A stretch of DNA of 64,000 nt from Fratercula arctica (GCA_947846985.1 CANTUZ010000001.1:184100455-184164454), one strand, 5' to 3'. Counted from the stretch's first letter, positions 13,997 through 22,862 are shown. Notes: generated by a model from the letters alone, not told the origin. Translations and numbers: made by a program.

Positions 13997-14720
13997 TATC
14001 CTGGTTTGAGGTAAAACAGAACCAATTTTCTGTTGAGTAATTTTACTTTTCATCTAAGCCTCTTCTAACTAACTTAACTGTCTGAAATTAACAGCATATT
14101 TTTAAGACAGTAGTCCACTTCCAGAGTGATAAGACCTGATTTTTTATAATTTATGCCAAAGAATGGTGTGCAGAGACATTCTTGCTTACACCTATTGCTA
14201 TAACAACAAAAAAGCGTAGAGGGGTCACACCTGTGGAAAGGAGAGGACAGGACAGGTGACCCAAAACTCACCAGCAGGGGTATTCCATCCCATCTGCCCC
14301 ATGCTCAGTAGAAAAGCTGAGGCATCAAAGGGTCAGCCCTCTTTCTTCAATGGCTGATGTCCAAGGAGGACTCTGTCTGTTCGTCTGCCTTTGATCCCAA
14401 TCCATGCATTCCTGACTCCAGATCTGGAATCCAGTTCCCATCCATCACCGAGTCCATTCTGGGACTTTCCCAGTGCCTGCTGGTGACATCATCCAGGTAG
14501 CCTGATATGGTTTTGTATATATTGTATGTATTTCCTTATTTTCTTTTTCTTATTTTATTAATATTTTCATTAAAGTAGCTTAGTTTCTTTTTAAACTCTT
14601 AAGTCTCTTCTCTCTCATCATTTTCTCCCTGAAGGGAGATGCTTTCCCTTCTCTGAAGGGGAGAGAAGTAAAAGAGAGCTTCTGTCACTCATTTTAGTGG
14701 CCAGCCCAGCTCAAAACACA
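13997..14720 (+). mobile_element. Solo LTR, ERVL-type, 724 bp
   Basis: A solitary LTR bounded by a perfect 5-bp duplication, ACTAT. It starts TATCCTGGTTTGAGG, where the usual terminal TG appears to have become TA, and it ends GCTCAAAACACA. The termini carry the imperfect inverted pair CCTGGTTTGAG and GCTCAAAACA typical of bird LTRs. A TATA-like GTATATATTG lies at 14515-14524 and a polyadenylation signal ATTAAA at 14569-14574, which set the + orientation. The T-rich part from 14525 to 14640 would be around R and U5. No internal retroviral sequence adjoins it, so the provirus was probably removed by recombination between its LTRs. It is not the same LTR family as the provirus at 18205; only the TCCTGGTT start is shared. 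Confidence 0.78.
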
Positions 14721-14725
14721 ACTAT
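14721..14725. repeat. Target-site duplication ACTAT, right copy
   Basis: Matches ACTAT at 13992-13996 and follows the CA end of the solo LTR. Confidence 0.8.
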
Positions 14726-17700
14726 ACTTAAGTACATTTAGAATAGTTTGTGCTTTTTCTTTAACAGCAAATAAAACTAGTCGTTGGCTTAACAACGTTC
14801 TTCTAAAAATTGACTCTGAGATGCTGCAGAAACTTCATGAATGAGCATAGAAAGAAACAGGTTATAAAATTTGTTTCAGCTGAACATGTTGACATCTCTG
14901 AGAATGGCTCCCCTGGCAGAATGACCCTCTTTTCTTGATAAAACTGTTTAAAAAATTGTTTAAATAAAAATAAAAAAAAAATCCTGGTGTTTTCGAAAAT
15001 AAAAAATAAAAAATAAAAAAGTATTGAAAATGTGTAATCCCATTGGTTCCAGAAACCCAGAGGCCTAGTAATGGTCCTTCACTGAGCTAGGAAATGAGCA
15101 GCTGCCTATGAGAGAGGCAATTGATCTGGGAATAGGACAAGTGAGGCAACTCACCTACAGCTAAATGACACACCTTACCTTATCTCACATAAAATATCAG
15201 TGGCTGCTGGGTTGCATCCCCCAAAGCAGTTACTGCTCTAGTTCTGTCAAAATGTTATGGGTCATTCTGAATTGTGCTCTGAAAAAGTTATTTATACGTA
15301 TCTGATCTCTTTGGTTGCAGAATCTAGTACTTTTTTTTTTGCAAATAAAGCAGTCTCCTTCCCCATTTGGTCTGAACCTTGTTTTGTTCTACTTTGCCCA
15401 AATTCACTGCAGGGGGTGGAGGTGAGGTAGGTGTAAGCCATTTCCAAAGATTGTCTCACAAGTGTTTCAGTCCCTGGAGGAGATGTTTTGTGAACAGGGT
15501 ACAGAGTTCTAGTACTGCCCATCACAACTTACTCAGGTCTACTTCTAGCCTAATTTATACCCCTGACACAGATGAAAACATCTCACAAATGACATCTACC
15601 TTGGACGGAGTTAGATGCAGTGCTCTCTTTCAGTCATACAGTTGATGTTCAGAGCTACATTGTAGTAGCCCTTGGTACCTGTGAGAAAAACAGCCTTTAT
15701 GTTGCTGTAGGGATGTTTTCCTTTGTGTTCCTGTGCTCTTCTACTATATTTTCTTAGTACACTAGGGAACATGGGAGACTTTGCAGTCGTTTAGAACCCA
15801 GAGTGTTTCATGCAAGGAGCACATATACCAGTCACAAATACGTAAGACATTAAAATTTGTATTCTTTTACCATTAGTAACATAAAGAAACCATGCTAAAT
15901 GCAGTGATATTTACACTTTCCTTAAATTACTTTTAAGTTTGCCTAGCAGTAAAAATGTAGTTGTAGACACATTTATTCATACATTAACACTTATACCCTT
16001 AGAGAATATTTCAAGCAAAACTGCATTCAAATAGGCTGTTTATTTGTTTTAAGGACTTTTTTAAAAATCAACAATTAAATAGTCCATCTGTTCCCCAAAC
16101 ACTTCTAGTTAAACATTTGACTATACAGTTTTGAAAAGGCAATTTTGCTAAATTGAACATTCTGTGTTGCAAGGGTATAAATTCTTGACTGCTACAGGGA
16201 AGCAAGAGTAGACAAAAGCTTGGATTTGCGAAATTTAAATATGGTGTAAATCAATGGAGTTACACCCACTTAAAGTACATTAGGTTACTCTTTTCTTCTT
16301 CCTTCGTAGAAAAGTAGAAGTTATAAATATTCCGTTCTGAAAGCTGGCTTAATCTTACAATTGGAGATCACAGCGAATGGGTCTAAAATCCCTGGGAGAG
16401 TACTTTCAGCGTGCACTTGTGGAAGTCACTTTTCAAAGTGGGTTTATATCCCATAGATTTTTTTTCTTGCATTTTAGTATTGGGCTAGAAATGACTGATA
16501 CTCCTACTAAAATGAGGCTCCACAGTAAAAACAGGGCAAAGACTTGCTAATGTTACAAATGCATACAGACAAAAACAAATGGGTGATTAAGGATAATCTA
16601 TAGATTTCATTAAATGAACCTACATTATTCTCAGAACAAAGTGCTTTATTATTAATGGAAATTCATGATTGTTATTAATTACACATTTTTAAATGCTTTC
16701 ATTTTAACATGTCATCAGTTTCCTGTAGCAAAATGATGTGTTCCAACTTTGAACATTCTGAACTTTACTTTGCTCTTAAATTGTGTCAAGATTTTCCTTT
16801 GGGCAATCAGATTTTTGGCAAGCATTTCTTCTACTTAACACTAACTATCCCTTCAGTCTTCACCTTACTTCCTCAAACTACTACTTTTAACCTTGCTTTA
16901 TCTTTTTCTAGGGTAGAAATACCTTGAGGATACTGAATCAAATATTAAACTGTAGTTTCATTGCCCCCGTTATTATTGGTGCTAATTTTTGCAACAGTGC
17001 AATCAGGAATATTAGATGAATACAATACCCTCATATTTTTTGTTTGCACAAAAGCTAATTAATTAATTAATTATCTCTTCCTTTGTGAATTTTTTTTTAC
17101 ATGGGCTGGCAACACTTCAAGAAATAATTCCTTGAAATTATTGCATTGTATTTGACTTGTCAGACTGTATCTCCAGAAATCAATCTGTATATGCAAAACA
17201 GACATGGAGGCTGAACCACTTTGCAATAGCAGATGGCAGGACAGATGTTACAAATGTTTTACAGTTATAGAGAAACATCAGCACTCTGAGGAATGAATAT
17301 ATTATCTTCAACGTATCCTGAAGATGCCAAATAGAATTGCATGAGAGGCAAATTCTGCTTTCCTGTTATTTCGGAGGTGTTTCATGGCCATGACTAGGAA
17401 TACTATTTGGCTTGATCTGCCCTTGAACTCCAGTGCAGAAATAAAAAAATACATGAACTTGTCCAAAAACCAAGAAAACAAGCCAGGAAACCAAACATGG
17501 GAAAGAAACTAGATGGTCAAAGAATATAATAACAAAAATTAATAGGAAGCATTTAAACAGGCATTGCATCAATTTGTTTGTCTTATCCCTTGCTTCTGCC
17601 TCAGTGAAAATTGTCCAGATCTTAGCATACTTCAGAAATGTCTCTAATTTAATCTTATTATTTTTCTTATATTTTTACCTTTCCTTTTTTTATCCACTCT

Positions 17701-17816
17701 TTTTCTGGCATGTTGCCTCTGACTTTCATTAATTGCATTTATTCATTTCATCTGATTGGGATCTCAGTGTTTGTTTAACTTGTATTAGGAGTATTTGCAA
17801 ACACATAGCTGAGCAG
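14726..17816. other. AT-rich non-coding stretch
   Basis: It contains an A-rich tract with AAAAATA-like units at about 14960-15020 and an ATTA run near 17055-17072. No gene, RNA gene or transposon is recognisable. The short open frames here do not resemble known proteins. Confidence 0.6.
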
Positions 17817-17927
17817 TCTTCCTTCCTTCCTTCCTTCCTTCCTTCCTTCCTTCCTTCCTTCCTTCCTTCCTTCCTTCCTTCCTTCCTTCCTCCCTCCCTC
17901 CCTCCCTCCCTCCCTCCCTCCCTCCCT
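17817..17927. repeat. Compound (TTCC)n-(TCCC)n microsatellite
   Basis: A pure pyrimidine tract on the + strand. About 18 units of TTCC (17819-17890) change into about nine units of TCCC (17891-17927). The complement is GGAA/GGGA. Apparent long open frames in all phases here (EGRK, GREG and PSFL repeats) are artefacts of the repeat. The tract ends 277 bp before the provirus. Confidence 0.97.
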
Positions 17928-18199
17928 GGTGCTGATGCTGGCATGTAACTGACAAAGCATTTTGTAGAAGAGGACATAAAGGGAAATGTAAGGAGAAAAG
18001 AAAGGAGTAGCTTGTCTGTTCTGAAAAGGAGAATAGAAGGGTATGAAAACTGAGAGGCTGGCAGGGGAAAAATTTGAAGAGATACACATCGAGGTCAATG
18101 GGTTGGAAATTCAAAATGAACTGACGGGCAAGAAGGTATGGTATCATGGCCAACACTGCGGGGTAGAGCAGTGGCTCAGGGGCAGTAATGGGAGAGTTT

Positions 18200-18204
18200 G
18201 AAGT
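18200..18204. repeat. Target-site duplication GAAGT, left copy
   Basis: GAAGT directly precedes the TG of the 5' LTR and recurs directly after the CA of the 3' LTR (24416-24420). The 5-bp length agrees with a class III ERVL-type integrase and shows one integration event with both ends intact. Confidence 0.92.
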
Positions 18205-18540
18205 TGTCCTGGTTCCGGCAGGGACAGGGTTAAGTATTCCATGCCATGTGAGCCACGCCCACCCTGAGATTAAAAGGAGGGAGGGGGCGGGCAGTTGGGT
18301 TGGGAGTGGGTTGGCGCGTCCCGGGGCCTGACCGGTGGGGAGCGGTGGTTCCGTAATCGCGTTTGTATATTTCTCTGTCGGTGTTATTGTTGTTGTTTTC
18401 TTGTTCCCTTTACTGTTCTGTTAAACTGCCTTTGTCTCAACCCAAGAGTTTTGCCTTTTTCTTTTGATCCTTCCCGTACCGGGAAGTGCTGAGCGAGCGA
18501 CACGTGGTTCTTTGTTGCCATCTGAGGCCAAACCATGACA
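18205..18540 (+). repeat. 5' LTR, 336 bp
   Basis: It starts TGTCCTGGTTCC and ends AACCATGACA. By my alignment it differs from the 3' LTR by 16 substitutions and one 1-base gap (about 4.8%), with 12 of the 16 between 18290 and 18346. U3 holds a CCACGCCCACCC box (18253-18264), a TATA-like GATTAAAAGG (18268-18277) and a GGGAGGGGGCGGGC Sp1-like box (18280-18293, approximate). The distal half is T-rich and then contains a CACGTG E-box (18501-18506). No canonical AATAAA lies inside the LTR. Confidence 0.93.
18253..18293 (+). promoter_or_regulatory. U3 core promoter candidate
   Basis: Within about 40 bp there is a CACCC/GC-type box, a TATA-like GATTAAAAGG and a GGGGGCGGG Sp1-type box. This arrangement is typical of an RNA polymerase II LTR promoter. 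The 3' LTR keeps the TATA-like box but has a changed CACCC box (CCACTCCC) and GC box (GGGGGCGAGC). Transcription start is inferred a little downstream and was not seen directly. Confidence 0.45.
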
Positions 18541-18548
18541 GTCCTTTT

Positions 18549-18566
18549 TGGTGCCCAACGTAGGGC
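18549..18566 (+). other. Primer binding site, tRNA-Lys(1,2)-like
   Basis: TGGTGCCCAACGTAGGGC lies eight bases after the 5' LTR. It matches the lysine-1,2 primer site used by some retroviruses (TGGCGCCCAACGTGGGGC) at 16 of 18 positions, and the following CTCGAA also fits the tRNA. The initial TGG pairs with the CCA end of the tRNA. Classical ERVL names come from a leucine primer, so a lysine-type site with an ERVL-like pol is a mixed signature. The eight-base spacer is longer than the usual few bases. Confidence 0.75.
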
Positions 18567-18644
18567 TCGAAGGGTTAAGACAATGACAGAATCCAATTAG
18601 AGCTTGAAAAAACGAATTTGTTAGGTAAATCGTCACTGGTCACT

Positions 18645-19130
18645 ATGTTGCTCAGTTTGTTCTCATGGCTGTGTTACGTAAACTCCTATGTGTTTTATGC
18701 ACTCCCTGTGATGATATTTGTTACTTCTGGGAGGGGGATGAGGATTATCATTTTGCTGTCCTGTGCAATATCGGCTTATGATATGATAACATCACTTGTT
18801 AGACGGTTATTTTGGGGCGTTTATGTGGTATTGCTCTGCTGTCCGTACATTGGGCACCACCTCTCAGAATTCATTAATAATTACACCCAGTCTATGGGGG
18901 AAACAGGGGGAGACACTTTCCCCAGCTCTTTTACCTCCCTTTTCTCCTTCGGGTCAGGTATGACAGCTTTTGAGAATTTTGAATATCCTTGGGATGCTCA
19001 AACCAGCATGTTCCTAGTGTTATGTCTGCTGAATATGTTCCAGGTCTCGTTTAGGGTTAAACAACTATTTAAGACCGCCACCCAGAGATCTGCTCCAAGG
19101 CTGGACAGTCAGGGGTGGCATGGCAGGTGA
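18645..19130 (+). CDS. Leader ORF: four-segment membrane protein upstream of gag
   Basis: A 161-residue open frame lies between the primer site and gag. The ATG at 18645 has A at -3; the frame is open from 18579, but no earlier ATG exists. By eye there are four hydrophobic segments at about residues 1-26, 32-50, 54-70 and 121-135. The loop between the third and fourth has an N-Y-T glycosylation sequon near residue 79 and many S, G and F. The tail from residue 136 is basic. The frame is the same as gag and ends with TGA at 19128-19130, six bases before the gag ATG; that TGA is inside CAG/GTGAGA, a good splice-donor match. I know of no equivalent in ERVL elements. It could be an accessory membrane protein or a leader for an alternative membrane-bound Gag, as glycogag is in gammaretroviruses. 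The function is unknown. An open run of this length by chance is unlikely. Confidence 0.6.
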   Translation: MLLSLFSWLCYVNSYVFYALPVMIFVTSGRGMRIIILLSCAISAYDMITSLVRRLFWGVYVVLLCCPYIGHHLSEFINNYTQSMGETGGDTFPSSFTSLFSFGSGMTAFENFEYPWDAQTSMFLVLCLLNMFQVSFRVKQLFKTATQRSAPRLDSQGWHGR

Positions 19131-19132
19131 GA
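19124..19132 (+). promoter_or_regulatory. Candidate splice donor overlapping leader stop
   Basis: CAG/GTGAGA matches the eukaryotic 5' splice-site consensus well. The cut would fall two bases into the last codon of the leader ORF and remove its TGA stop, just before the gag ATG at 19137. Retroviruses often have their main donor close to the start of gag. Use of this site is an inference. Confidence 0.35.
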
Positions 19133-19136
19133 GAAC

Positions 19137-20039
19137 ATGGGCAGGTACTTAGAGAACTTCTCACCTCCAATGGTCTGGGACTTCACCCCTGAACAATTAC
19201 AGGACCCTGATAGAGTAGTAGAATATCTGAAGGGAAAATGCTGTGGCTATTCTACAGAGGCACAACTCACCGCACTGTGCTGGGCCCTGGCTAGTGTCTA
19301 CCAGGCACTGCTCAGTGCTATGCAGCACCCTCAGAAGAAAGAGACAGAGACCAGACCAGCAGGCGCTGCGGCTGCTATGGCCCCTGTGGCAGGTGCTCCT
19401 GCGACGGGCACTGCGGCTACCGCGACCCCTGTGACGGGCACTGCGGCTACCGCAACCCGTGTGGCAGCCACTGCAGCTACTCCAACCCCAGTGACAGCTA
19501 CTGCTGCTGAACCAGGGAACCAACCCGTGCCAGTATCTGTTGCCCCCATACAAAAGAAGAAGTACGCAAAGAAATCAGTTCGCATAGTAAGAGATGATGA
19601 TGAACCAGGGCCATCACAAGGACAGGAGGAAGAGGCAGAACCAGAGATAATTACCCGATCACTATCCCTGAGTGAGCTGCGGGATATGCGAAAAGATTTT
19701 AGCCGACTTTCAGGCGAGCACATTGTCACCTGGCTGCTTCGGTGTTGGGATAACGGGGCCAGTAGCCTGGAACTAGAGGGTAGGGAAGCCAGGCAGCTGG
19801 GATCCCTGTCTAGGGAAGGCGGCATTGACAAGGCAATTGGAAAGAAGACCCAAGCCCTCAGCCTCTGGAAAGGACTCCTGTCAGGCGTGAGGGAGAGGTA
19901 CCCCTTCAGTGAAGATGTTGTATGTCAACCAAGCAAGTGGACCACCATGGAAAGAGGTATCCAGTACCTGAGAGAATTAGCCGTGCGGGAGATGATTTAT
20001 TATGACTTGGACAACACAGACTTGCCCTACGGACCCTGA
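19137..20039 (+). CDS. gag, 5' portion (matrix/capsid region)
   Basis: A 300-residue open frame beginning at ATG 19137 with a strong context (A at -3, G at +4). The N-terminal ~80 residues include W-rich helices likely to be matrix. Residues about 84-128 are a low-complexity A/T/P/V region built from 10-residue repeats (30-bp units at 19401-19508). A basic and acidic linker follows, and the last ~120 residues contain the block WLLRCWDNGASSLELEG, which I take as ERVL-type capsid by position and style. The frame closes at TGA 20037-20039 while homologous-looking capsid sequence continues in the +1 frame, so this is the front part of a longer Gag. There is no zinc knuckle. The membrane-protein ORF lies just upstream in the same frame. 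Confidence 0.8.
   Translation: MGRYLENFSPPMVWDFTPEQLQDPDRVVEYLKGKCCGYSTEAQLTALCWALASVYQALLSAMQHPQKKETETRPAGAAAAMAPVAGAPATGTAATATPVTGTAATATRVAATAATPTPVTATAAEPGNQPVPVSVAPIQKKKYAKKSVRIVRDDDEPGPSQGQEEEAEPEIITRSLSLSELRDMRKDFSRLSGEHIVTWLLRCWDNGASSLELEGREARQLGSLSREGGIDKAIGKKTQALSLWKGLLSGVRERYPFSEDVVCQPSKWTTMERGIQYLRELAVREMIYYDLDNTDLPYGP
19401..19508 (+). repeat. 30-bp tandem repeat inside gag
   Basis: Three full 30-bp units (19401-19430, 19431-19460, 19461-19490) and a partial fourth encode about 10 residues each of the pattern VTGTAATATP. The first two units are nearly identical and the third is more diverged, which fits stepwise duplication within gag. Confidence 0.85.
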
Positions 20040-20040
20040 T
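20034..20040 (+). other. gag frame change at CCC TGA T
   Basis: In gag frame the codons are CCC (20034-20036) and TGA (20037-20039). Reading that skips the T at 20037 enters the +1 frame, which stays open to 20617 and carries capsid-like sequence at once. The layout is that of the antizyme +1 site (UCC UGA U), with CCC in place of UCC. It is either a programmed +1 shift or a one-base insertion in this copy; the sequence alone does not decide. Confidence 0.5.
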
Positions 20041-20619
20041 GAGGTGCACTGCACAAGGCCCATGTGGCGGAAGTTTGTACGGAGCGCACCATCGTCATAT
20101 GCCAACTCACTGGCAGTAATGGAATGGAAGGGTGAAGAAGGACCAACGGTGGATGAGGTGGCTGGCCGGCTCCGGCGATATGAAGAAAGCCTCTCTTCCC
20201 TCCTTGTCTCAGCTGTGGAGAAACTGTCCCGGAAGGTCCAGCAACTTGAAGAGAATATGTCCTACTCCCCACCTGTACGGGCCAGCATCTCAGCTATTAG
20301 GAGCAGGCATTTCCCCACTCAAGAGAGAGAGTACAAAGGGTACACACCACAAGGCACCCTGTGGTTCTATCTGCGAGACCATGGAGAGGACATGAGGAAG
20401 TGGGATGGACAACCTACTTGGATCCTGCGGACACGGGTACAGGAGTTGCAAGGAAGGACAACCACAAAAGGAGATCCCTCTAGGAAAAGTGCCGCCCCAG
20501 TTTCCAGTGGGCAGTTCCCCAGACAGAGCATAAGGTCTGATCTTGCTTCTGATCCTCTTGAAGGAACCTCCAAGTCATTTCTGCAGGAAGTGAGTACCGG
20601 ATACCATGACCAGTATTAG
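20037..20619 (+). pseudogene. gag, 3' portion in +1 frame
   Basis: This is the continuation of Gag after the frame change. Near its start it reads RPMWRKFVRSAPSSYA, typical of the end of a capsid domain, followed by a helix-rich segment (about 20150-20260) and a basic, S/P-rich tail. No CCHC box is present, which agrees with the class III/spuma-like assignment. The frame closes at TAG 20617-20619, and the same frame then continues into protease. It has no ATG of its own that looks like a natural start; the internal ATG at 20002 belongs to the overlap. Confidence 0.75.
20617..20619 (+). other. UAG between gag and protease, same frame
   Basis: A single TAG separates the gag tail from the protease, with no frame change, followed by AGGGGCCCT. 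Gammaretroviruses express Gag-Pol by reading through a UAG at this place. The purine-rich then GC-rich sequence after the stop would fit a readthrough context, but a pseudoknot has not been shown. Confidence 0.5.
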
Positions 20620-21222
20620 AGGGGCCCTGCCTCCAGCCAGGTGGAGAAAAGGGACAACCAGGTTTATTGGACAGTGTGGATTCGATGGCCTGGCACATCA
20701 GACCCACAGGAGTATAAGGCTCTAGTGGACACAGGAGCACAGTGCACTCTGATACCATCAAGCTATAGAGGGGCAGAACCCATTTGTATTTCTGGGGTCA
20801 CAGGGGGATCCCAAGAGTTGACTGTACTGGAGGCTGAAGTGAGCCTAACTGGGAATGAGTGGCAAAAGCATCCCATTGTGACTGACCCAGATGCTCCATG
20901 CATCCTTGGTATAGATTACCTCAGGAGAGGGCATTTTAACGACCCAAAGGGGTATCGGTGGGCCTTTGGCATAGCTGCCTTGGAGACGGAGGAAGTTAAA
21001 CAGTTGTCTACCTTGCCTGGTCTCTCAGAGGACTCTTCTGTTGTGGGGTTGTTGAGGGTCGAAGAACAGCAGGTGCCGATTGCTACCACAACGGTGCATC
21101 GGCGGCAATATCGCACTAACCGAGACTCTCTGATTCCCATCCATAAGCTGATTCGTCAACTAGAGGTTCAAGGAGTGATCAGCAAGACTCGCTCGCCTTT
21201 TAACAGTCCTATATGGCTGGTG
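20620..21222 (+). pseudogene. Retroviral protease and start of RT
   Basis: An aspartic protease. The active-site triad DTG lies at 20728-20736 within LVDTGAQCTLIP, and the second conserved element ILGIDYL follows near 20911. It would act as a homodimer to cut Gag and Gag-Pol. From about 21080 the frame reads the start of RT (the block around SPFNSPIWLV). The frame then meets TGA at 21223-21225. This frame is the same as that of the gag tail and of the RT downstream. Confidence 0.85.
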
Positions 21223-22450
21223 TGAAAATCCAATGGAGAGTGGAGGCTAACTGTAGACTATCGTGGCCTGAATGAAGTCACGCCACCGCTGAGCGCTGCT
21301 GTGCCGGACATGCTAGAACTCCAGTATGAACTGGAGTCCAAGGCAGCCAAGTGGTATGCCACGATTGATATAGCGAATGCATTTTTCTCAATCCCTTTGG
21401 CAGCAGAGTGCAGGCCACAGTTTGCTTTCACTTGGAGGGGCATCCAGTACACCTGGAATCGACTGCCCCAGGGGTGGAAACACAGCCCCACCATTTGCCA
21501 TGGACTGATCCAGACTGCACTGGAACAGGGTGAATCCCCAGAACATCTGCAGTACATTGATGACATCATTATATGGGGAAACACAGCCGAAGAAGTTTTT
21601 GAGAAAGGGGATAAAATAGTCCAAATCCTTCTGAAAGCTGGTTTTGCCATAAAACGAAGTAAGGTCAAGGGACCTGCACAGGAGATCCAGTTCTTAGGAA
21701 TAAAATGGCAAGATGGACGCCGCCAAATCCCAATGGATGTGATCAACAAAATAGCAGCTATGTCTCCACCAACTAGCAAAAAGGAAACACAAGCTTTCTT
21801 AGGCATTGTGGGTTTTTGGAGGATGCATATCCCAGATTACAGTCTGATTGTAAGCCCTCTGTATCAAGTAACCTGGAAGAAGAACGATTTTAAATGGGGT
21901 CCTGAGCAACGACAAGCTTTTGAACAAATCAAACAGGAAATAGTCCATGCAGTGGCCCTGGGGCCAGTCCGGGCAGGACAAGATGTTAAAAATGTGCTCT
22001 ACACCGCAGCCGGGGAGAATGGCCCTACCTGGAGCCTCTGGCAGAGGGCACCAGGGGAGACCCGAGGTCGACCCCTAGGGTTTTGGAGTTGGGGATACAA
22101 AGGATCCGAAGCGCGCTACACTCCAACAGAAAAGGAGATATTGGCAGCATATGAAGGGGTTCGAGCTGCTTCGGAGGTGGTTGGTACAGAAGCGCAGCTC
22201 CTCTTAGCACCTCGACTGCCGGTGCTGGGTTGGATGTTCAAAGAAAGGGTCCCCACCACACATCATGCAACTGATGCTACATGGAGTAAGTGGATTGCAC
22301 TGATCACACAGCGAACTCGAATGGGAAACCCCAGTTGCCCAGGAATTCTGGAAGTGATCATGGACTGGCCGGAAGGCAAGGATTTTGGAATGTCACCAGA
22401 GGAGGAGGTGATGCATGTAGAAGAGGCCCCACCATATAATAAACTGCCAG
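21223..22450 (+). pseudogene. Reverse transcriptase, interrupted
   Basis: RT fingers and palm, then thumb and connection. After TGA at 21223 the same frame continues with motif A (catalytic Asp at 21367-21369, in ATIDIANAFF), motif B (LPQGWKHSPT, about 21460) and motif C YIDD (21553-21564). The thumb and connection follow to about 22450. The motif A wording resembles ERVL RT. Without the TGA the frame would be open from protease to RNase H. The internal ATG-like starts after the stop are not expected to be natural starts. Confidence 0.92.
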
Positions 22451-22862
22451 AAAATGAGAAGCAATATGCTCTGTTCACTGATGGGTCCTGCTGGATTGTG
22501 GGAAAGCATCGAAAGTGGAAGGCTGCTGTGTGGAGTCCTACACGACAAGTTGCAGAAGCCAGTGAAGGACAAGGTGAATCGAGCCAGTTTGCAGAGGTGA
22601 AAGCCATTCAGCTGGCTTTGGACATCGCCGAGCGAGAAAGATGGCCAGTACTTTATCTCTACACTGACTCATGGATGGTGGCAAATGCTCTGTGGGGATG
22701 GTTACAGCAGTGGAAGCAGGGCAACTGGCAGCGCAGAGGCAAACCCATCTGGGCTGCAAGGTATTGCTGCCCGGATAGAGAATCTGGTTGTGAAAGTACG
22801 CCACGTAGATGCCCACGTACCGAAGAATCGGGCCACGGAGGAACATCAGAACAACCAGCAGG
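22451..22862 (+). pseudogene. RNase H domain, frame-broken near its end
   Basis: Type I RNase H fused to RT. Acidic residues are seen in order: Asp (22480-22482, FTDGSC), Glu (22594-22596, FAEVKA) and Asp (22666-22668, YTDSWM) in frame 1, and the last Asp (22808-22810, HVDAHV) in frame 2. The reading frame therefore changes between about 22756 and 22763. All four catalytic residues survive but are split by the shift. Frame 1 runs on to a chance stop at 22878. Confidence 0.88.

Noticed and set aside
14074..14271. 65-codon frame on the - strand
   Set aside because: It lies wholly inside the solo LTR and has no protein resemblance.
17729..18156. Long frames with EGRK/GREG and PSFL repeats on both strands
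   Set aside because: They arise from the TTCC/TCCC microsatellite, which has no stops in any frame.
19331..19831. 166-codon open frame on the - strand across gag
   Set aside because: It is the antisense shadow of the A/T/P-rich gag repeat and capsid region; the composition of the repeat keeps stops away. No family match or start context supports it.
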